Source of the DNA: Comamonas thiooxydans
GTDB lineage: Bacteria; Pseudomonadota; Gammaproteobacteria; Burkholderiales; Burkholderiaceae_C
Direction of reading: 5' to 3'
DNA length: 64,000 bases
Assembly: GCF_002157685.2 (NCBI RefSeq)
Contig: NZ_AP026738.1
Span: 4,464,001-4,528,000 of the forward strand
The notes under the pieces are model-generated. The model was not told where the DNA came from. It saw nothing but the letters and a program-made list of their open reading frames with translations, and made no database searches. Below are positions 59,426 through 64,000 of this stretch, one piece after another (within the stretch, counting starts at the first letter, position 1; every line of letters starts with the position of its first letter). The position numbers and the translations under genes are program-made.

Positions 59426-60274
59426 TCAACCCGCCCGGCGCAGCCGGGCAATGGTTTTGGCGATGTAATCGGCCTCCTGTCCTTGCGCGGCAGGCGCATA
59501 ACGCTCCAGATCCGATAGCGCTCTTTCAATCACTCCCCATTGGGCATACGCCATGCCGCGGTCCCGGAACAGCTCCTCGCGGCCGGGCTGCAGCAGGATC
59601 AGGCGATTGAGCACGGCCACCAGCATGGGCCAGTCTTTCTGGACCTGATGAATCTCCTGCAGATTGCGCAGCATGCGCGCCACGACATCGCGCGGATGAG
59701 CTGCCTGCAGATACAGCCCCAGCGGGGGCGCATCATCGGGTGTAATGCCGGCCTGATCGAGAAACGGCTGCAGGCGCTCTGCCAAGGCGCTTGCGGAGTA
59801 GGAGTCGCCGGTCAACGGATCCTGCACCACCTGCCCCTGCGGCAGCATGACCTTGACCAGAAAATGCCCTGGAAAGCCTATGCCTTCCACCGTCAGACCA
59901 ATGCCGGCAGCCAGCTCCAGCCAGATCAGCGCCACGCTGATGGGAATGCCGCGCCTTGTCTGAAGCACATGGTGGATATAGCTGTTGGCGGGGTCGTAAT
60001 AGTTGTTGAGGTTGCCGGCAAAGCCAAGCTCGCCATAGAAGAACTTGTTGAGCGCACTGAGCTTGCGCAAACCGTCCTCCTCGCCTGCCAGACGTTGCAC
60101 CAAACGCACCTGCAGCCTGTCCAGCTCGGCCAGCACGGCCTGCAGGTCAAGATCAGGTTCGGCATCCTGAGCAATGCTGATGGCGGCTTCCATCAAGGCA
60201 AAGTTTTCATCACTCTGCACCAAAGACGCAAAATACTGCAGGGCCGTGGGGTACTCGTCTATCGTCCAGCTCAT
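59426..60274 (-). CDS. SirB1-family protein (transglutaminase-like plus TPR)
   Basis: A 282-residue cytoplasmic protein: FFYGELGFAGNLNNYYDPAN, SYIHHVLQTRRGIPISVALI and GFPGHFLVKVMLP belong to the transglutaminase-like SirB1 fold, and the C-terminal third (RMLRNLQEIHQVQKDW; GREELFRDRGMAYAQWGVIE) is TPR-like. The function is not established. ATG 60274 is preferred to 60310. It lies between purM-permease and murJ. Confidence 0.9.
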   Translation of the reverse strand: MSWTIDEYPTALQYFASLVQSDENFALMEAAISIAQDAEPDLDLQAVLAELDRLQVRLVQRLAGEEDGLRKLSALNKFFYGELGFAGNLNNYYDPANSYIHHVLQTRRGIPISVALIWLELAAGIGLTVEGIGFPGHFLVKVMLPQGQVVQDPLTGDSYSASALAERLQPFLDQAGITPDDAPPLGLYLQAAHPRDVVARMLRNLQEIHQVQKDWPMLVAVLNRLILLQPGREELFRDRGMAYAQWGVIERALSDLERYAPAAQGQEADYIAKTIARLRRAG

Positions 60275-60378
60275 AGGCTGATTTGTAAGCCGCCTTGGCA
60301 GGTCATGCAAGCGAAATCCCCTTGATACGCCTGTAAAACCTGCGCTGACCGCTCACTTTTCCATGAGCAGCTCAAGCT

Positions 60379-61944
60379 TTAACGGCGCAGCAATTGACGC
60401 AGATTCAGGCCCGACAGCATCAGCACGCCAAAGTAAAGCACGGCGGCACCGACCATCATGACAGCCAGCAGACCTGCGCGCAGCAAGCCATTGCTGCGCA
60501 AGCCCACCCAGTCGAAGTGCTGACTGCCCCAGAGCAGCAGCACCGCCAGCAAGGCACTGGCCGCAATCACCTGCACGATGAACTTCAGCCAGCCCGCTCC
60601 GGGCTTGTAGGTGCCGCGGCGCAGCAGGCCGATGAGCAGCCAGGTCGCATTGACCAGCGCGGCCAGGCCGATGGACAGGGCCAGCCCGGTGTGCTTGAGC
60701 CAGGGCACCAGCACCAGATTGAGCAACTGCGTAATCACCAGCACCACGATCGCGATCTTCACGGGTGTGCGGATGTCCTGGCTGGCGTAGTAGCCGGGCG
60801 CCAGCACTTTGATGGCCACCAGACCCAGCAGGCCGGCGCCGTAGCCCATCAGCGCCAGGGCAATCTGCCCCACATCGCTGTCATGCAAGGCACCGCGATG
60901 GAACAGCGTGGCCACCAGCGGCGTGGCAAAGGTCAGCAGCCCCACGGCGCAGGGCACGGCCAGCAGCACCACCAGGCGCAGACCCCAGTCCAGCATATTG
61001 GAATAGCGCTCGCCGTCACCGGCCGCCTTGGCCGACGCCAGCTGCGGCGTCAGCACCACGCCCAGGGCCACGCCCAGCAAGGCTGTGGGAAACTCCATCA
61101 GCCGGTCGGCATAGAACAGCCAGGTCACGCTGCCGGGCGCCATATAGGAAGCGATCTGGGTGTTGATCATCAATGAAACCTGGGCCACGCCAACCCCCAG
61201 CAGCGCCGGCCCCATCAGCGTCAGGATACGGCGCACGCCCGCCTCGTCCCAGGCTGCGCGAATGGCCGCCGGCGAAAAGCCGATCCTGGGCATCAGCCCC
61301 ATGGAGCGCAGCGCAGGAATCTGCACCGCCAGCTGCAGCACGCCGCCCAGCATCACGCCGCCAGCCATGGCGTAGATGGGCTCTATGCCCTGCTTCTCGA
61401 ACCAGGGAGCTCCCAGCAGAGCCGCCACGATCATGCTGAGATTGAGCAGCACGGGCGTGGCCGCCGATACCGCGAACTTCTTCCAGGTATTGAGAATGCC
61501 TGCCGACAACGCCACCAGCGACATAAAACCGATATAGGGGAACATCCAGCGCGTCATCACCACGGCGGCGTGATAGCCGTCGGGCGACTGGCGCATGCCG
61601 CTGGCCAGCAGCCAGACCAGCAGCGGAGCGCCGATCACGCCCAGCACGCAGACCACCAGCAGCGCCCAGAACAGCAGGGTCGCGACATGGCTGATCAGGT
61701 GGCGCGTGGCCTCCTCGCCATCCCGGGTCTTGCTCGCGGCCAGCACCGGCACAAAGGCCTGACTGAAAGCACCCTCGGCGAACAGACGGCGAAAGAGATT
61801 GGGAATTCTGAAGGCGACATTGAAGGCATCGGTCAGCGCATTGGCGCCGAACATGGAGGCCATGAGCAGATCGCGTACCAGCCCCGAAACACGGGAGGCC
61901 AGCGTCAGAAGAGATACGGTGGAGGCGGCTTTGAACAGTGACAC
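60379..61944 (-). CDS. murJ: Lipid II flippase MurJ
   Basis: Flips lipid II across the inner membrane for peptidoglycan synthesis. The 521-residue protein has fourteen predicted helices; LLTLASRVSGLVRDLLMASM, FGANALTDAFNVAFRIPNLF and RRLFAEGAFSQAFVPVLA are the MurJ N-terminal signature. It is divergent from rpsT, as in most beta- and gamma-proteobacteria, with a REP-like element in between. Confidence 0.97.
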   Translation of the reverse strand: MSLFKAASTVSLLTLASRVSGLVRDLLMASMFGANALTDAFNVAFRIPNLFRRLFAEGAFSQAFVPVLAASKTRDGEEATRHLISHVATLLFWALLVVCVLGVIGAPLLVWLLASGMRQSPDGYHAAVVMTRWMFPYIGFMSLVALSAGILNTWKKFAVSAATPVLLNLSMIVAALLGAPWFEKQGIEPIYAMAGGVMLGGVLQLAVQIPALRSMGLMPRIGFSPAAIRAAWDEAGVRRILTLMGPALLGVGVAQVSLMINTQIASYMAPGSVTWLFYADRLMEFPTALLGVALGVVLTPQLASAKAAGDGERYSNMLDWGLRLVVLLAVPCAVGLLTFATPLVATLFHRGALHDSDVGQIALALMGYGAGLLGLVAIKVLAPGYYASQDIRTPVKIAIVVLVITQLLNLVLVPWLKHTGLALSIGLAALVNATWLLIGLLRRGTYKPGAGWLKFIVQVIAASALLAVLLLWGSQHFDWVGLRSNGLLRAGLLAVMMVGAAVLYFGVLMLSGLNLRQLLRR

Positions 61945-62071
61945 GCAGCGAAGTGTATGCGTTCATGCCAAGCGCTGCAGGCTGATTTGCGGCGCTTTTC
62001 ACTCTGTAGCAATCCAGCGATCTCAAACCAGACACGGCCCAACACAGAGACATCGAGCAAGGGCCGCCCCG

Positions 62072-62127
62072 CCGCGAGGATGTCGTCCCCCTTAAAGGGG
62101 GAAGCGGCAAAGCCGCACAGGGGGTGA
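62072..62127. repeat. REP-like element, copy 3 (inverted)
   Basis: Read on the minus strand: CACCCCCTGTGCGGCTTTGC, CGCTTCCCCCTTTAAGGGGG and ACGACATCCTCGCGGCGGGG, the same order of blocks as the elements at 38505 and 49938. It ends directly before the TACAAT box of the rpsT promoter. Confidence 0.65.
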
Positions 62128-62133
62128 TACAAT
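62128..62133 (+). promoter_or_regulatory. Likely -10 box of the rpsT promoter
   Basis: TACAAT, 45 nt before the rpsT start. The -35 region falls within the REP-like element and is not a good match to consensus. Confidence 0.45.
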
Positions 62134-62178
62134 CCACGGTTTTGCTGACATCATCCTCAGACACACAAGGAAATAATC

Positions 62179-62472
62179 ATGGCAACTAAAGCCAAAAAGA
62201 ACCCCCGCCTGGCTTCTGGCCGCAAGCGCGCCCGCCAGAACGTCAAGCTGAACGCTGCGAACACTTCGCTGCGTTCCAAGTACCGCACTGCTGTCAAGAA
62301 TGTCGAGAAGGCTGTTGTGGCCGGCGACAAGACCAAGGCAGCTGAACTGTTTGCCAAGGCTCAGTCCGTGATCGACGCGATCGCTGACAAGGGCATCTTC
62401 CACAAGAACAAGGCAGCTCGTGATAAGAGCCGCCTGTCCGCCAAGGTCAAGACCCTGGCTCTGGCTGCTTAA
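62179..62472 (+). CDS. rpsT: 30S ribosomal protein S20
   Basis: A 97-residue basic helical protein that binds 16S rRNA during early 30S assembly: [20 protein letters not shown], then [18 protein letters not shown] and [32 protein letters not shown] precedes the ATG. In E. coli S20 represses its own translation; no leader structure is evident here beyond 45 nt. A terminator follows at 62547. Confidence 0.98.
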   Translation: MATKAKKNPRLASGRKRARQNVKLNAANTSLRSKYRTAVKNVEKAVVAGDKTKAAELFAKAQSVIDAIADKGIFHKNKAARDKSRLSAKVKTLALAA

Positions 62473-62546
62473 TACCAGCCTCCCTCAAGCACGGATGACT
62501 TCGGTCATCTGCCGTTTGTAACGGGTGCGCTGTCAGCAAAAACATC

Positions 62547-62571
62547 AAAACCGCCCTAGGGCGGTTTTTTT
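62547..62571 (+). terminator. rpsT terminator
   Basis: AAAACCGCCCTAGGGCGGTTTTTTT, a perfect palindrome with a T-run, 75 nt after the rpsT stop codon. Confidence 0.92.
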
Positions 62572-62741
62572 GTTGCCCGCGCTCGACAGTTGACTGCCTC
62601 ATCAGCGCATGCGCAAACCGCCTCTCCTTTAGCACAAAGCGCCCTAATACGAATTGATTAGCGTCAGTTTTTGACTTCCCTAGGACAATCCCCAGGTCGG
62701 GGAGTCTCATGTCTTTTATAGGACTTGCCCCGTATCTTCGC

Positions 62742-62774
62742 AAAAAGCCTGCCGCCTGCCCGCAGGCTTTTTTG
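62742..62774. terminator. Second terminator before mqo
   Basis: AAAAAGCCTGC, loop CGCCTGCC, and CGCAGGCTTTTTT. It lies only 23 nt before the mqo ATG, so mqo transcription must start upstream and pass it, or begin within the spacer. An attenuator role is possible. Confidence 0.8.
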
Positions 62775-62796
62775 ATAGTCAAGTCTAGAAAAAGTC

Positions 62797-64000
62797 ATGA
62801 AAAAGTCGATCAAAGCAGGACTGGGAGCCGTCGCGGCCCTGGTCCTGGCCGCGCTGTTATTTTTGTTTTGGCCAATATTTCCTCGCTCCGTGCCCAAGGC
62901 CGAGAACGAGCAGCCCGTCGATGTGGTGATGGTAGGCGCCGGCGTGATGAGCACGACGCTGGCCACCTACCTGCAGGAGCTGCAGCCCGACTGGAAGATC
63001 GAGGTCTTCGAGCGCCTTGACGGCGTGGCCCTGGAAAGCTCCAACGGCTGGAACAACGCCGGCACCGGCCACTCCGGCTTTGCCGAGCTCAACTACACGC
63101 CCCAGCTGCCCGACGGCAGCGTGGAAACCAAGCGTGCCGTGGGCATTGCCGAGCAGTTCGAGGTGACGCGCCAGTTCTGGGCCCACCAGGTCGGCCGCGG
63201 CCACCTGCAGTCGCCCGAGACTTTCGTGAACGCCACGCCCCATATGAGCTTCGTCTGGGGCGATGACAACATTGCCTTCCTCAAGAAGCGCCAGCAAGCC
63301 CTGGTCCAGAATCCTCTGTTCTACGGCATGGAGTACTCCGAAGACCAGGCACAGATCAAGAAGTGGGCCCCGCTGATGATCGAAGGCCGTGACCCGGCCC
63401 AGAAGATCGCCGCCACCTACATGCCCCTGGGCACCGACGTGAACCATGGCGTCTGGACCGAGCAGCTGATGGCCTCGCTCCAGAAGGGCCCCAACTTCCA
63501 GCTGCACCTGCAAAGCGAAGTCACGGCCCTGCGCCAGAACGCCGACAAGACCTGGAACGTGACCGTGGCTGATCTGGCCAAGGGCGGCCAGGAAAAGACC
63601 GTCAAGGCCAAGTTCGTCTTCGTCGGTGCCGGCGGTGCCGCACTCAAGCTGCTGCAGGCCTCGGGCATCCCCGAATCCAAGAACTACGCCGGCTTCCCCG
63701 TGGGCGGCCAGTTCCTGGCCATCGAGAACCCCGAGCTGGCCAAGCGCCACGACGTCAAGGCCTATGGCATTGCGTCCACCGGCTCGCCCCCCATGTCCGT
63801 ACCCCATCTGGACGCCCGTCAGCTCGACGGCAAGCCCGTGGTGCTGTTCGGCCCCTTCGCCCTGGCCACCACCAAGTTCCTCAAGAACGGCTCCTGGTGG
63901 GACCTGTTCTCCTCGGTCACCCATGACAATCTGATGGGCATGCTGCGCGTGGGCATCCACAACCTGGACCTGGTCCAGTACCTGATGCAGCAGGCCGAGC
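62797..64000 (+). CDS. mqo: Malate:quinone oxidoreductase, N-terminal part (runs off the window)
   Basis: An FAD membrane-associated enzyme that oxidises malate to oxaloacetate and reduces quinone. The start is ATG 62797. [20 protein letters not shown] is an N-terminal hydrophobic helix not found in E. coli Mqo, so this form may be anchored or exported. [20 protein letters not shown] is the FAD-binding motif, followed by [20 protein letters not shown] and [19 protein letters not shown], all Mqo signatures. Over 400 residues are in the window and the C-terminus lies to the right. Confidence 0.94.
   Translation, partial: MKKSIKAGLGAVAALVLAALLFLFWPIFPRSVPKAENEQPVDVVMVGAGVMSTTLATYLQELQPDWKIEVFERLDGVALESSNGWNNAGTGHSGFAELNYTPQLPDGSVETKRAVGIAEQFEVTRQFWAHQVGRGHLQSPETFVNATPHMSFVWGDDNIAFLKKRQQALVQNPLFYGMEYSEDQAQIKKWAPLMIEGRDPAQKIAATYMPLGTDVNHGVWTEQLMASLQKGPNFQLHLQSEVTALRQNADKTWNVTVADLAKGGQEKTVKAKFVFVGAGGAALKLLQASGIPESKNYAGFPVGGQFLAIENPELAKRHDVKAYGIASTGSPPMSVPHLDARQLDGKPVVLFGPFALATTKFLKNGSWWDLFSSVTHDNLMGMLRVGIHNLDLVQYLMQQAE

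Overview
The window reads as chromosome of a high-GC beta-proteobacterium, most likely Comamonadaceae and Comamonas-like. This is inferred from gene families and order (hda opposite purM plus an AI-2E-family permease, then HAD, pcnB and folK; murJ opposite rpsT; several Bug/TctC binding proteins; a trimeric porin) and from family-typical intergenic repeats. It was read by eye; no database search was run.

Positions 1 to about 20,807 are one lambda-organised, HK97-type siphophage prophage whose left end lies outside the window. Reading outward from the immunity region (CI at 9464-10126, Cro at 9185-9391, with AACAnCATGTT operators on both sides), the minus-strand early operon encodes a CII-like regulator, Rha/KilAC, a replication initiator carrying five 22-bp iterons, a DnaC-like loader, recombination and nucleotide-pool genes, and a Q-like protein. 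A PR'-like promoter and two tandem terminators follow, then an Acb2/Tad1-like putative anti-defence gene, HNH, TerS, TerL and the start of the portal gene. The plus-strand operon (10.2-20.65 kb) appears driven by a PL-like promoter. It encodes an RdgC-FtsK-gamma fusion, a C5 DNA methyltransferase with internal repeats, a MazG-like protein, many small accessory genes, an excisionase-like protein and the integrase. It ends at the 3' part of a tRNA-Leu gene, the attachment site.

From 20.8 to about 27 kb lies accessory DNA of lower GC: an AlpA-nucleoside deoxyribosyltransferase fusion, a decayed P2-type portal fragment, a LuxR-type response regulator divergent from three small secreted-protein genes (one almost uncharged and Gly/Ala/Ser/Thr/Asn-rich), and a degenerate tRNA-Leu-like relic.

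From 27 to 64 kb is core or metabolic chromosome: lrgAB-like genes, an EamA exporter, tenA, a Rieske oxygenase/acyl-CoA ligase/TetR cluster with an 18-bp operator palindrome, a glutarate module (LysR, glutaryl-CoA dehydrogenase, family III CoA-transferase, Bug protein), a porin, an MFS exporter, a LivK-like protein, a ribH2-type lumazine synthase gene behind an FMN riboswitch, two low-complexity envelope proteins, a ferredoxin-reductase, folK-pcnB-HAD-hda, purM, sirB1-like, murJ, rpsT and the start of mqo.

The best candidates for new biology are the Acb2/Tad1-like gene in the prophage late leader, the RdgC-FtsK-gamma fusion, the AlpA-deoxyribosyltransferase fusion, and the regulator plus secreted low-complexity protein locus at 23.2-26.3 kb.
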